A DNA stretch of 6,677 nucleotides from Nitrospirales bacterium (GTDB lineage: Bacteria > Nitrospirota > Nitrospiria > Nitrospirales > UBA8639). The stretch spans positions 1-6,677 of the forward strand of contig JACDDF010000127.1 in the NCBI GenBank assembly GCA_013817135.1. Reading direction: 5' to 3'. A model generated the notes under the pieces. It did not search any database. It saw only the letters and a list, made by a program, of their open reading frames with translations, and was not told the DNA's origin. Positions 1 through 6,318 of this stretch are shown here, one piece after another. Made by a program: the position numbers and the translations under genes. Numbering within the stretch: position 1 is the stretch's first letter; every line of letters begins with the position of its first letter.

Positions 1-234
1 TCGCTCCAATAAGGTTTGCACGGCGGTTCGACTCAGCAAACGGTCAAACCCCATCAATTGCAACAAGCGGGTCACCACGACCGAAACCAGCCTGGCTAGC
101 ACATAGCCAAGACCCAACAGCATGCAGGCCAAAATCAGAGTTGGCAGATAGGCAACTATTTGAGCCAGGCTCCCAGTAACCGCGTCGGTTAAGCCATCCA
201 CCCACCCGGCCATCGTCAGTTTTTTCTCTTGCAT
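1..234 (-). CDS. MscS-like channel / conserved TM helix protein, N-terminal part (truncated by window edge)
   Basis: The first 78 codons of a minus-strand gene, open to the left edge without a stop. About residues 24-54 form a long hydrophobic helix around YLPTLILACMLLGLGYVLAR. It is followed by an amphipathic basic stretch with the motif LLQLMGFDRLLSR. This pattern (helix with a Gly-rich middle, Ala-Arg exit, then 'lGlDrlL') is what I recognise as the conserved TM helix of MscS-like small-conductance mechanosensitive channels and related multi-TM proteins. The pore-lining helix and beta domain that would prove channel identity lie outside the window. The ATG at 234-232 is preceded by the purine-rich stretch AGGAAGAGAGGG, and an in-frame TAG closes the frame upstream. 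A second ATG at codon 8 has no better ribosome binding site. The gene follows malQ in the same direction after 205 bases, so it probably has its own promoter. Confidence 0.7.
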   Translation of the reverse strand, partial: MQEKKLTMAGWVDGLTDAVTGSLAQIVAYLPTLILACMLLGLGYVLARLVSVVVTRLLQLMGFDRLLSRTAVQTLLER

Positions 235-330
235 ATGAAGGATCGCCCTCTCTTCCTGATCGACCTACTTAGACGAAATGCCATGTTTTCGCAACCAGAT
301 TCGATGGTCATGGGAATATGACAATCGTTG

Positions 331-359
331 ATCATAGTACCCTCTTAGACATCACGCAA
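331..359 (-). promoter_or_regulatory. Candidate sigma-70 promoter for the MscS-like gene
   Basis: On the minus strand TTGCGT (359-354) is separated by 17 bases from TATGAT (336-331). The -10 matches consensus at 5 of 6 positions and the spacing is ideal, but the -35 is weak (3 of 6). It would give a leader of roughly 90 bases before the ATG at 234. An imperfect inverted repeat (317-336) overlaps the -10 box. This rests on pattern matching only. Confidence 0.35.
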
Positions 360-439
360 CTGACATTCTGGCGACATGCCTCATTGGCCTCAAATTGGGA
401 TACCGCCTGCTTGTTCGTCCTTATGAGAGCTCATGAAAC

Positions 440-2674
440 TTATTCCCCGCGTATCTGGTGACTACGTCCGCCTGTCCGTCGCTCCCGCTGCATCGCTTTA
501 GCAAACCGCAGGATGGCCGGATCGTTCAGCCAGGCGGTCAACTCTCGACCAATCCGCACTCGCCAGGAAGGATAGACTGATTCCGGTGCTCCTGGCAGAT
601 TAGGCGTATCAAGCTCTGCCAATAAATCTTCAAGCTGCACGATGAGCAGGCGGGAGGGTGTCCTGGCTAAATACCGGTACATGGCTTGAAGCATGTCGTC
701 CGAAAGGCTAGGGGGAATCGCCTCGGCGGAATGGAGGCCCTCCCGATGTAAGGCCTCCCATAATCGTCCCCGATCTTCAGCACGCCGTCGCCGGTCTTGC
801 TCGACATCCTTCCTTCTGAGGTAGACACCCCCTTCTTGCTTAATGATGATATCTCGTCCAGCCCAAAAACCTTTAAGGGTAGGGAGGTCATGCGTCGTCG
901 CGGCCACAAGCGCCTGCTCAGGGTAGGCATGTGGTGGTGTCATCGCTCCCCCGTCCTCTCGTTCAAAAAACAGCAGGCGATAGGATAGGAGCCCGGCCGC
1001 ATCTAATTTTTGTCGAATGGCAGGAGTGACCGCACCGAGATCTTCTCCAACCACCATCACCTTTCGTCGCACACTTTCTAAAGCCAGGATCGCCAAAATT
1101 TCATCCACATGGGTTCTGACATAGACGCCATCCTTTCCTGTTCCGCCTTGGGGGACCCAGAACATCCGAAACAGGCCCAAGGCATGATCGATCCGGAGGA
1201 CACCCCCATGTCGCATGTTTTGCCGTAAGGTTTCTCGAAGAAAGCGATAGCCATCTTCCCGCAATCGAACGGGATTGGGAACGACCAGTCCCCAACTTTG
1301 TCCATTGAGATTAAAGGCATCCGGCGGCGCTCCAACCGTGATGTCTGACGCGAGCTGATCTTGAAAAACCCAGGCATCCGCTCCATCGGGATGAATGCCA
1401 ATCGGTAGATCGTGATACAGCCGGAGAGACAACGAATGTTTCTTCGCGACATGATCGAGTTGCTGTAATTGCAACTCACACAGCCATTGAACATATTGAT
1501 AAAATTGTACGCGAGTGGCATAGGATCGTTGAAAAACTTCCACATCAGGAGACTGGGGATCCTGAAAGGCTTTCGGCCAGGTACGCCAGGCCACCGTTCC
1601 CAGGTGTTCCGTCAAGACCTGAAATGTGCAAAACATTGTCAGATGCGGGTGGAAGCCGGACACAAATCTGGCAAACGCCCTCCCACGTGCCGTGAGGGTT
1701 TTAGGCTGGAGATGATGTCGTCGAAAGACTCGAAATAATTCCTCGAGGACTGTCCATTTCAGTTTCCCTACGGCTTTATAGTCGACAAGTGGACTCTCCC
1801 GAAGCTGTTGGAGGGTATGCTGAAATTTTGCACTCTTGGCTTTTTGACGAAGACCTGCCGAAGTCCGCCATTCGTCCACCCCTTCCAGGTTCAAATACAC
1901 GGGACTCCAAAAGAGTCGGCTGGATGGAGAATAGGGGCTGGTTAATCCTGCTGCGGGGATATGAAGTGGATTGACCCCGATGGTGGCCACTCCCCAACGA
2001 ATCCCCGCAACTTTCATGATCTCTTCTAAATCTCGAAAATCCCCAATTCCCCAGTTTCTGTGTGATCGTAATCCATAGAGTTGAAGCGAAATCCCCCAAG
2101 CACGTTTGGGTGAAGAAGGGAGATAACATTTCCTGGGTGCCACAATGAGCAGGGCCTGTCCCTCTACTGTTCGCTCTAAGTGAAGCTTCACTCGGACCGA
2201 AAGACGGAAGTATCCGAGTGAAAATTTTCCCGAAAGAGGAAAATGCACCTGGACATACTTAACACCATGGACCGACTTTTCAGATGTCACCCGACCACTG
2301 GACCCTGGCAGGGATTGGTGCCGGCTAACGCCCTTCTCATCCGTCACCTGGATTGTGAGGGAAACCTTCTCCAAACTGATACCCTCAAGAGGAAGGGACA
2401 GAGGCAACATGAACAGGGAATCAGAAGGATACCGCACCACCACTGAATCAATGAGCTGAGTCCATGTTCGGGAGACCGCATGAGAGAGCGAGTCACGAAT
2501 ATCCTTCTTCGTTGAGGCCTTCACCCCCATGCTTGCCAGGACTTGCCGGAGATGAGGCACCGTGACCTGTCGCTCAACACCTAATCCATCATAATAAACG
2601 GGTTCAATGCCATACTGCTGACCTAATTGCCAAATCGGCTTCGTGGCAGACTCATAGTTATTCATCGTTGTCAT
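440..2674 (-). CDS. malQ: 4-alpha-glucanotransferase (amylomaltase, GH77)
   Basis: A 744-residue cytoplasmic enzyme that transfers segments of alpha-1,4-glucan between chains (disproportionation), releasing glucose and making longer maltodextrins. GH77 landmarks appear in order. The conserved GVNPLH and SPYSPSSR acceptor-site region is at about 233-253. The 420s loop HDLPIGIHPDGADAW is at 421-435, followed by GAPPDAFNLNGQ (448-459) and WGLVVPNP. RIDHALG carries the nucleophile D496, GEDLG the acid/base E544, and TTHDLPT the third carboxylate D596. The C-terminal LEDLL and NLPG..YPSWR motifs end the barrel. The 190 residues before the barrel match the long N-terminal extension of E. coli-type MalQ (about 690 residues), not the short Thermus type (about 500). 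An in-frame TGA lies directly before the chosen ATG, so it cannot start further upstream. A weak AAGGAA lies 15 bases before it, and codon 4 is an alternative ATG. No key residue is missing. It should work with the debranching enzyme and TreZ nearby, supplying chains long enough for TreY. Confidence 0.96.
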   Translation of the reverse strand: MTTMNNYESATKPIWQLGQQYGIEPVYYDGLGVERQVTVPHLRQVLASMGVKASTKKDIRDSLSHAVSRTWTQLIDSVVVRYPSDSLFMLPLSLPLEGISLEKVSLTIQVTDEKGVSRHQSLPGSSGRVTSEKSVHGVKYVQVHFPLSGKFSLGYFRLSVRVKLHLERTVEGQALLIVAPRKCYLPSSPKRAWGISLQLYGLRSHRNWGIGDFRDLEEIMKVAGIRWGVATIGVNPLHIPAAGLTSPYSPSSRLFWSPVYLNLEGVDEWRTSAGLRQKAKSAKFQHTLQQLRESPLVDYKAVGKLKWTVLEELFRVFRRHHLQPKTLTARGRAFARFVSGFHPHLTMFCTFQVLTEHLGTVAWRTWPKAFQDPQSPDVEVFQRSYATRVQFYQYVQWLCELQLQQLDHVAKKHSLSLRLYHDLPIGIHPDGADAWVFQDQLASDITVGAPPDAFNLNGQSWGLVVPNPVRLREDGYRFLRETLRQNMRHGGVLRIDHALGLFRMFWVPQGGTGKDGVYVRTHVDEILAILALESVRRKVMVVGEDLGAVTPAIRQKLDAAGLLSYRLLFFEREDGGAMTPPHAYPEQALVAATTHDLPTLKGFWAGRDIIIKQEGGVYLRRKDVEQDRRRRAEDRGRLWEALHREGLHSAEAIPPSLSDDMLQAMYRYLARTPSRLLIVQLEDLLAELDTPNLPGAPESVYPSWRVRIGRELTAWLNDPAILRFAKAMQRERRTGGRSHQIRGE

Positions 2675-2884
2675 TCAAAAAAAGAGAATTTCCTTGATGC
2701 CTTTTGGTACGGAAATCACTCTCAACCGCACCCCATACCCAGTTTTGTTGCATCCTGTTAATGAAGGTGGCTTCCTGACGAACCAGGCATCCACAGCATT
2801 ATTCATATTCGGCACTCCAGATCATTAGGGTTTTCCGGTCATGTCCTATGGCAGAGGATTTTCCCTTCACAAAGGTCTCTTTCC

Positions 2885-2911
2885 TCCCTTAGCGCTTTAC
2901 ATTGTAAGGGA
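2885..2911. repeat. Inverted repeat with nested palindrome (possible operator)
   Basis: TCCCTTA (2885-2891) pairs with TAAGGGA (2905-2911) as a perfect 7-bp inverted repeat with a 13-base spacer. Inside it, and sharing its right arm, is the perfect odd palindrome TTACATTGTAA (2897-2907). Paired palindromes in a divergent intergenic region resemble a binding site for a dimeric regulator. There is no U-run on either side to suggest a terminator. I do not recognise the motif as belonging to a particular regulator family. Confidence 0.35.
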
Positions 2912-3095
2912 AGATCAATCTTGTGTCTTCTACAAACCTTGTTGTTATCTGCTGAAAAAACCGATCTGAACATTCAACATTTGGCAGGTTCAACACTCAC
3001 TTACCTCTTTGCATGGGAACGTTTACCCCCACTTCCAGAAAAAATAATTTTCCCATTTTGGCGACACTGCGATAGCCACGGGAAAGTCACACGGC

Positions 3096-3125
3096 TTGGA
3101 CGAAGAGCCCTATTTCCGGTACAAT
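3096..3125 (+). promoter_or_regulatory. Candidate sigma-70 promoter for the DUF2934 and ytxH-like genes
   Basis: TTGGAC (3096-3101) is followed after 18 bases by TACAAT (3120-3125). The -10 is 5 of 6 to consensus and the -35 is 3 of 6. Transcription would begin near 3132, giving a leader of about 60 bases before the ATG at 3192. The gap between the two downstream genes is short (76 bases), so both could be read from here. Confidence 0.4.
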
Positions 3126-3191
3126 GACGTTTAACTGAGTCAGAATGGGGTCCCTCACAAGTCAGACAAGCATAGGAGCTGAGAACGTATC

Positions 3192-3524
3192 ATGTCCCCT
3201 AAAACGCCAGACGAGAAACCACCCAAGAAAAATCCGGCCACCACAAAAAAAACGACACCTGCAGGCAAGGCGGCCACAAAAACCAGCAGCAAATCTGTGG
3301 CACCAGCTACGACCAAGCGCCCAGCGATCTCTCAGGCAAAACACCAGGATCCCCAGACCTCCTATCCGGGTCCCTCTATGGCCCTATCCGAAGAATTGCG
3401 TGAACGAATTGCCCACCGCGCCTATGAAATTCATCACCGGCGGGGAGGCCAACATGGCAGTGATTGGGAAGATTGGCTTCAAGCCGAGCGTGAGATCCTC
3501 TTACAGCAGCCTCCGCGAGCTTAG
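3192..3524 (+). CDS. DUF2934 domain protein with basic low-complexity N-terminal tail
   Basis: A 110-residue protein of unknown function. Residues 1-50 are a disordered, strongly basic tail rich in Lys, Ala, Thr and Pro, with repeats such as PPKKNPATTKK and TTPAGKAATKTSSK that resemble histone H1-like tails. After a Pro/Ser/Gln linker, residues 65-103 form the compact DUF2934 helix pair. Its signature reads RIAHRAYEIHHRRGG, a short turn, then DWEDWLQAEREI. The two Trp (92, 95) and the AERE helix are the typical family positions. There is no signal peptide or membrane helix, so it is probably cytoplasmic. AGGAG at 3174-3178 lies 13 bases before the ATG, slightly far but the best site visible. 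The basic tail could bind nucleic acid or polyphosphate, but this is inferred from composition only. A longer overlapping frame (3145-3543) lacks any such domain and is a shadow. Confidence 0.88.
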   Translation: MSPKTPDEKPPKKNPATTKKTTPAGKAATKTSSKSVAPATTKRPAISQAKHQDPQTSYPGPSMALSEELRERIAHRAYEIHHRRGGQHGSDWEDWLQAEREILLQQPPRA

Positions 3525-3585
3525 CGGACGATTGGAATATTAAATTTTGGAAACCAGAATCGATTACTCACCGACATCTTAACAA

Positions 3586-3591
3586 TGGAGG
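3586..3591 (+). promoter_or_regulatory. Strong ribosome binding site of the YtxH-like gene
   Basis: TGGAGG ends 9 bases before the ATG at 3601. This is the best Shine-Dalgarno match in the window and fixes that start. Confidence 0.8.
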
Positions 3592-3600
3592 ATATCTCAC

Positions 3601-3828
3601 ATGGATAACGACACTCGTTATGTCTTGCTCGCTGGACTTTCTTTAATGGTCGGAGTGGTTCTCGGAACCGGACTGGGTCTGTTGATGGCTCCCCAGTCAG
3701 GATCCCGAACCCGTCGTCAGTTAAAGAACATGATGGAAGACGCCAGCGAACGGGCCGGAGAATTTGCGGATGATGCCAAGGAAGCGGTCACCGGCATTGT
3801 TGAACGCAGCAAAAAATTTGTTGTCTAG
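3601..3828 (+). CDS. YtxH-like small single-pass membrane protein
   Basis: A 75-residue protein. Residues 7-29 form one Gly/Leu/Val-rich transmembrane helix with GxxxG-like spacing (VVLGTGLGLLMA). The family hallmark APQSGSRTRRQLK follows directly (residues 30-42; usually 'AP.SG.ETR..L'), then a charged amphipathic helix to the C terminus (EDASERAGEFADDAKEAV). This is the YtxH/GvpP-type architecture: a short N-terminal segment, a membrane anchor, and a long soluble helix likely on the cytoplasmic side given the Arg/Arg/Lys cluster after the helix. Family members are often linked to general stress or envelope conditions, but no biochemical activity is established that I can cite. It lies 76 bases after the DUF2934 gene in the same direction, with its own strong ribosome binding site, so the two are probably co-transcribed. 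It converges on glgX. Confidence 0.87.
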   Translation: MDNDTRYVLLAGLSLMVGVVLGTGLGLLMAPQSGSRTRRQLKNMMEDASERAGEFADDAKEAVTGIVERSKKFVV

Positions 3829-3934
3829 CTGACTGATGCCAGAGGTACTGTTCCGCCCAAACGCCCATGTCTCCGTACCCGTATTTGACCATATGCTCAG
3901 ATGAGGGCATGGTGGCTGATTCGATTAGGCACGA

Positions 3935-4008
3935 GCCTTATTCCATCCAGCCCAAGTGACTGGTGGCCATGGAATCCTTGGTCAGGATTTCGGGGTTCGG
4001 AATAAGGC
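3935..4008. repeat. Nested inverted repeats around the glgX stop codon (possible three-way-junction fold)
   Basis: The outer arms GCCTTATTCC (3935-3944) and GGAATAAGGC (3999-4008) are a perfect 10-bp inverted repeat. Inside are CCAG/CTGG (3947-3950 with 3960-3963) and GGAATCCT/AGGATTTC (3971-3978 with 3984-3991, one G-T pair, 5-base loop). The glgX stop codon is at 3984-3982, so the right half is coding. The genes on either side converge here, which would fit a bidirectional 3'-end structure. There is no T-run after any arm, so this is not a classical intrinsic terminator. Confidence 0.4.
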
Positions 4009-6117
4009 AAGCCCCCGGGAGACTAAATGGTAGGGTTGTCCCCCTTTCAGCAATTTCGTATGTTTGGGGCTTTTCTTGTCAACCGGTATGGCGGTGTCAA
4101 ACTCCAACTCCCACCGCACCGACTTGGTGTGAGCAGGAAGAATAAAATCCACATCCTCATGATGAGCGTTTATTAATACGAGGAACGTCTCATCCACAAT
4201 CGGCCGTCCCTGACTATCTTTCTCCACGATGGCATCCCCTGCTAACCGTATTCCCAAGGTCCGGAGCCCCATCTGCCAATCTACATGCGACATTTCTTTT
4301 CCATGCGATCCAAACCAGGCAATATCCTTCACTTCGGAATCCTCTACCCGTCGCCCTTGAAAAAACCTTCGTCGTTGAAACACCGGATGGGTCTTTTTAA
4401 TGTCAATGAGCAGCTTTACAAAGTCCAGCAATCCGAGTTGGGATCGGGTCAGGTTCCAATTTATCCAACTCAACTCGTTATCCTGGCAATAGGCATTGTT
4501 ATTCCCATCCTGCGTACGACCCAATTCATCCCCGCCACAGATCATCGGCACTCCCTGGGATAATAACAAGGTAGCGAAAAAATTCCGGACCTGCCGGTCA
4601 CGCAATTCCTGAATGGCGGGATCATCGGTCGGGCCTTCGACACCACAATTCCAACTATCATTGTCATCGGTCCCATCCCGATTTCCCTCCTGATTGTCTT
4701 CATTATGCTTGTGGTCATAGGACACCAAATCCTGGAGGGTAAATCCATCATGAGCGGTCACAAAATTAATACTGGCATACGGTTGGCGCCCACTCTCCCC
4801 ATAGAGATCGCTGCTCCCGGACCATCGATTGGCGACTTCCCCAAGCAATCCACCATCCCCCTTCCAATACCGGCGTATGGAATCGCGGTACCTTCCATTC
4901 CACTCCGCCCAGCCAGGTGGAAAATTTCCCACCTGATAGCCGCCTTCCCCCAGATCCCATGGTTCCGCGATCAGCTTCACCTGTGACAACACGGGATCCT
5001 GGTGAATGATGTCAAAAAAGGCACTGAGTCGATCCACATCGTGTAACTCACGTGCCAGTGCGGATGCCAGATCAAACCGGAAACCATCCACATGCATATC
5101 GATCACCCAATACCGCAAGCTGTCCATAATCAACTGTAAGGTCCGTGGATGTTGGACATTCAGCGTATTTCCACAGCCGGTGTAATCCATGTAATAGCGT
5201 GGATTATCCGGTGACACGCGATAATAGGAGGCGTTATCAATCCCCCGGAATGATAGGGTCGGCCCGAAATGATTCCCTTCTCCGGTATGGTTATAGACCA
5301 CATCAAGGATGACCTCGATGCCGGCACTATGAAGTTTTCTGACCATGGATTTAAACTCGTCAACCTTTTCTCCTCCACCGGGGAAAGCCGAATACCGGAT
5401 GTCCGGGGCAAAATACCCAATGGAGTTGTACCCCCAATAATTGGTGAGGCCCTTTTCCTTCAGATAGAGATCATTCACAAAATGTTGAACCGGCAACAAT
5501 TCCACGGCGGTAATTCCGAGCGATTGCAAATATTCTATAATCGCGGGAGAGGCCAAGCCCGCATAGGTTCCCCGCAAGGCTTCAGGAACATCCGGATGCC
5601 GCATCGTCATGCCCTTGACGTGGACTTCGTAGATCACCGTCTGCTCCCAGGGAATATTCAAAAGTTGGTCGCCTCCCCAGCTAAAGGCCTGGTCGACGAC
5701 TACCGCTTTAGGAATGTTGGCCGCATTGTTGCGATCATCGATTGAGAGATCACCTGCCGGATCACCAAGACGATACCCAAACATGGAATCGGACCATCGC
5801 ACGACACCCGTCAAGGATTTCGCATACGGATCGATGAGAAGCTTGGCAGGGTTAAACCGGTGTCCCGCCGCTGGGGCATAGGGCCCATGCACCCGGTATC
5901 CATAGAGTTGGCCAGGACGCACCTCAGGTAAATACACGTGCCAGACTTGATCCGTTCGTTCCTCAATGGGAATCCGGTGGGTTTCCTGATCCTGAAGGTC
6001 ATTGTCAAACAGACAAAGATCCACACCGGTCGCATTTTCGGAGAACAGAGCAAAATTGACTCCCTGCCCATCCCATGTGGCACCTAGCGGGTATGATCGA
6101 CCTGGCCAAATTCTCAT
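3982..6117 (-). CDS. glgX: Glycogen/maltodextrin debranching enzyme GlgX/TreX (GH13 isoamylase-type)
   Basis: A 711-residue cytoplasmic enzyme that hydrolyses alpha-1,6 branch points of glycogen, releasing linear maltodextrins. It opens with a CBM48-type beta domain (about 1-150; [20 protein letters not shown], then YGYRVHGPY and [13 protein letters not shown]). The GH13 barrel follows: [10 protein letters not shown] at 162-171, region I DVVYNH with H277, region [10 protein letters not shown] with nucleophile D349, region [12 protein letters not shown] with acid/base E385, and region IV VTAHDG with H456-D457. The family-typical [12 protein letters not shown] and [11 protein letters not shown] follow, and a C-terminal beta domain ends the protein. 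The open frame extends to a TTG at 6189. I place the start at the ATG 6117-6115 because AGGAGA lies 9 bases upstream and homologues start near this point; the 24 extra residues look non-coding. At 711 residues it is nearer to TreX enzymes of trehalose operons than to E. coli GlgX (about 657). Divergent placement from treZ supports a role feeding trehalose synthesis. All catalytic residues are present. Confidence 0.95.
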   Translation of the reverse strand: MRIWPGRSYPLGATWDGQGVNFALFSENATGVDLCLFDNDLQDQETHRIPIEERTDQVWHVYLPEVRPGQLYGYRVHGPYAPAAGHRFNPAKLLIDPYAKSLTGVVRWSDSMFGYRLGDPAGDLSIDDRNNAANIPKAVVVDQAFSWGGDQLLNIPWEQTVIYEVHVKGMTMRHPDVPEALRGTYAGLASPAIIEYLQSLGITAVELLPVQHFVNDLYLKEKGLTNYWGYNSIGYFAPDIRYSAFPGGGEKVDEFKSMVRKLHSAGIEVILDVVYNHTGEGNHFGPTLSFRGIDNASYYRVSPDNPRYYMDYTGCGNTLNVQHPRTLQLIMDSLRYWVIDMHVDGFRFDLASALARELHDVDRLSAFFDIIHQDPVLSQVKLIAEPWDLGEGGYQVGNFPPGWAEWNGRYRDSIRRYWKGDGGLLGEVANRWSGSSDLYGESGRQPYASINFVTAHDGFTLQDLVSYDHKHNEDNQEGNRDGTDDNDSWNCGVEGPTDDPAIQELRDRQVRNFFATLLLSQGVPMICGGDELGRTQDGNNNAYCQDNELSWINWNLTRSQLGLLDFVKLLIDIKKTHPVFQRRRFFQGRRVEDSEVKDIAWFGSHGKEMSHVDWQMGLRTLGIRLAGDAIVEKDSQGRPIVDETFLVLINAHHEDVDFILPAHTKSVRWELEFDTAIPVDKKSPKHTKLLKGGQPYHLVSRGLALFRTPKS

Positions 6118-6126
6118 AGATTCTGC

Positions 6127-6132
6127 TCTCCT
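6127..6132 (-). promoter_or_regulatory. Ribosome binding site fixing the glgX start
   Basis: AGGAGA on the minus strand (6132-6127) lies 9 bases before the ATG at 6117. It decides for the 711-residue product over the 735-residue frame that begins at TTG 6189. Confidence 0.8.
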
Positions 6133-6170
6133 GGATATGGGTTTCTGAATATCGGGAATTGCGGGGGACG

Positions 6171-6199
6171 ATAATACAGTAAATCTCAAGACGGGGCAA
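6171..6199 (-). promoter_or_regulatory. Probable sigma-70 promoter of glgX
   Basis: On the minus strand TTGCCC (6199-6194) and TATTAT (6176-6171) are separated by exactly 17 bases. The -10 is 5 of 6 and the -35 is 4 of 6 to consensus. Transcription would start near 6164, giving a leader of about 47 bases to the ATG at 6117. This start lies downstream of the TTG at 6189, so such a transcript could not encode the longer frame. Confidence 0.55.
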
Positions 6200-6214
6200 A
6201 GGGGATAAGCTGCT

Positions 6215-6229
6215 GCTGGGGTTCCCAGC
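6215..6229. repeat. Short hairpin-forming inverted repeat in the glgX-treZ divergent region
   Basis: GCTGGG (6215-6220) and CCCAGC (6224-6229) are a perfect 6-bp inverted repeat around GTT. It lies just upstream of the glgX -35 box and about 90 bases before the treZ start. It could be an operator half-site pair serving both genes, or chance. No regulator family is recognised. Confidence 0.3.
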
Positions 6230-6284
6230 TCTCCGGCTATTTGTTAAGCTTTCCATCATCAGCAGGCATTTCCCCCGGAAATAA

Positions 6285-6290
6285 TATTAT
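6285..6290 (+). promoter_or_regulatory. Possible -10 element of treZ
   Basis: TATTAT (6285-6290) is 5 of 6 to consensus and would start transcription near 6297, about 22 bases before the proposed TTG start. No -35 box lies at a suitable distance (the 17-base position reads GCAGGC) and there is no extended -10. It may need an activator, or be chance in an AT-rich patch. Confidence 0.25.
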
Positions 6291-6303
6291 CGAAAATACC
6301 AGC

Positions 6304-6309
6304 AGGGAG
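6304..6309 (+). promoter_or_regulatory. Ribosome binding site deciding the treZ TTG start
   Basis: AGGGAG lies 9 bases before the TTG at 6319, which makes this TTG a better start than the in-frame TTG at 6328 or 6241. No ATG occurs in frame before the conserved N-terminal sequence. Confidence 0.6.
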
Positions 6310-6318
6310 AAAACACGT

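Larger units (their letters stand above)
2675..3191. other. Divergent intergenic region, malQ (-) / DUF2934 gene (+)
   Basis: This 517-base stretch lies between the divergent starts of malQ and the DUF2934 gene, and I see no convincing gene in it. It holds an inverted repeat at 2885-2911 with a nested perfect palindrome, and a candidate plus-strand promoter at 3096-3125. I found no clear -35/-10 pair for malQ. The region just upstream of malQ (2690-2920) has AT-rich patches, but none with consensus spacing. A 68-codon TTG-started frame at 2921-3127 was judged spurious. The length is unusual for an otherwise compact locus, so an unrecognised small RNA or regulatory leader is possible. Confidence 0.6.

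Noticed and set aside
423..434. Short hairpin (ATGAG-CT-CTCAT) just after the malQ stop codon, considered as a terminator
   Set aside because: The stem is 5 bp with a two-base loop and no T-run follows, too weak to call.
1078..1545. 155-codon minus-strand frame inside malQ
   Set aside because: Overlaps the malQ catalytic region in another frame, with no domain of its own.
2921..3127. 68-codon plus-strand frame in the long intergenic region, starting with TTG
   Set aside because: It has no recognisable domain, a weak start context and an irregular composition, and it overlaps the candidate promoter of the next gene. It looks like a chance frame.
3192..3341. Lys/Ala/Thr/Pro-rich stretch considered as a DNA tandem repeat
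   Set aside because: The codons vary and no nucleotide unit is repeated. The repetition is in amino acid composition only.
3145..3543. 132-codon plus-strand frame overlapping the DUF2934 gene
   Set aside because: The +1 shadow frame of a Lys/Pro-rich gene. The overlapping 110-residue frame carries a clear DUF2934 domain.
3842..3883. GGTAC/GTACC inverted repeat after the YtxH-like gene, considered as a terminator
   Set aside because: Only 5 bp with a loop of more than 25 bases and no T-run.
5269..5745. 158-codon plus-strand frame inside glgX
   Set aside because: It is antisense to the conserved GH13 barrel and its sequence is explained by the glgX coding strand.
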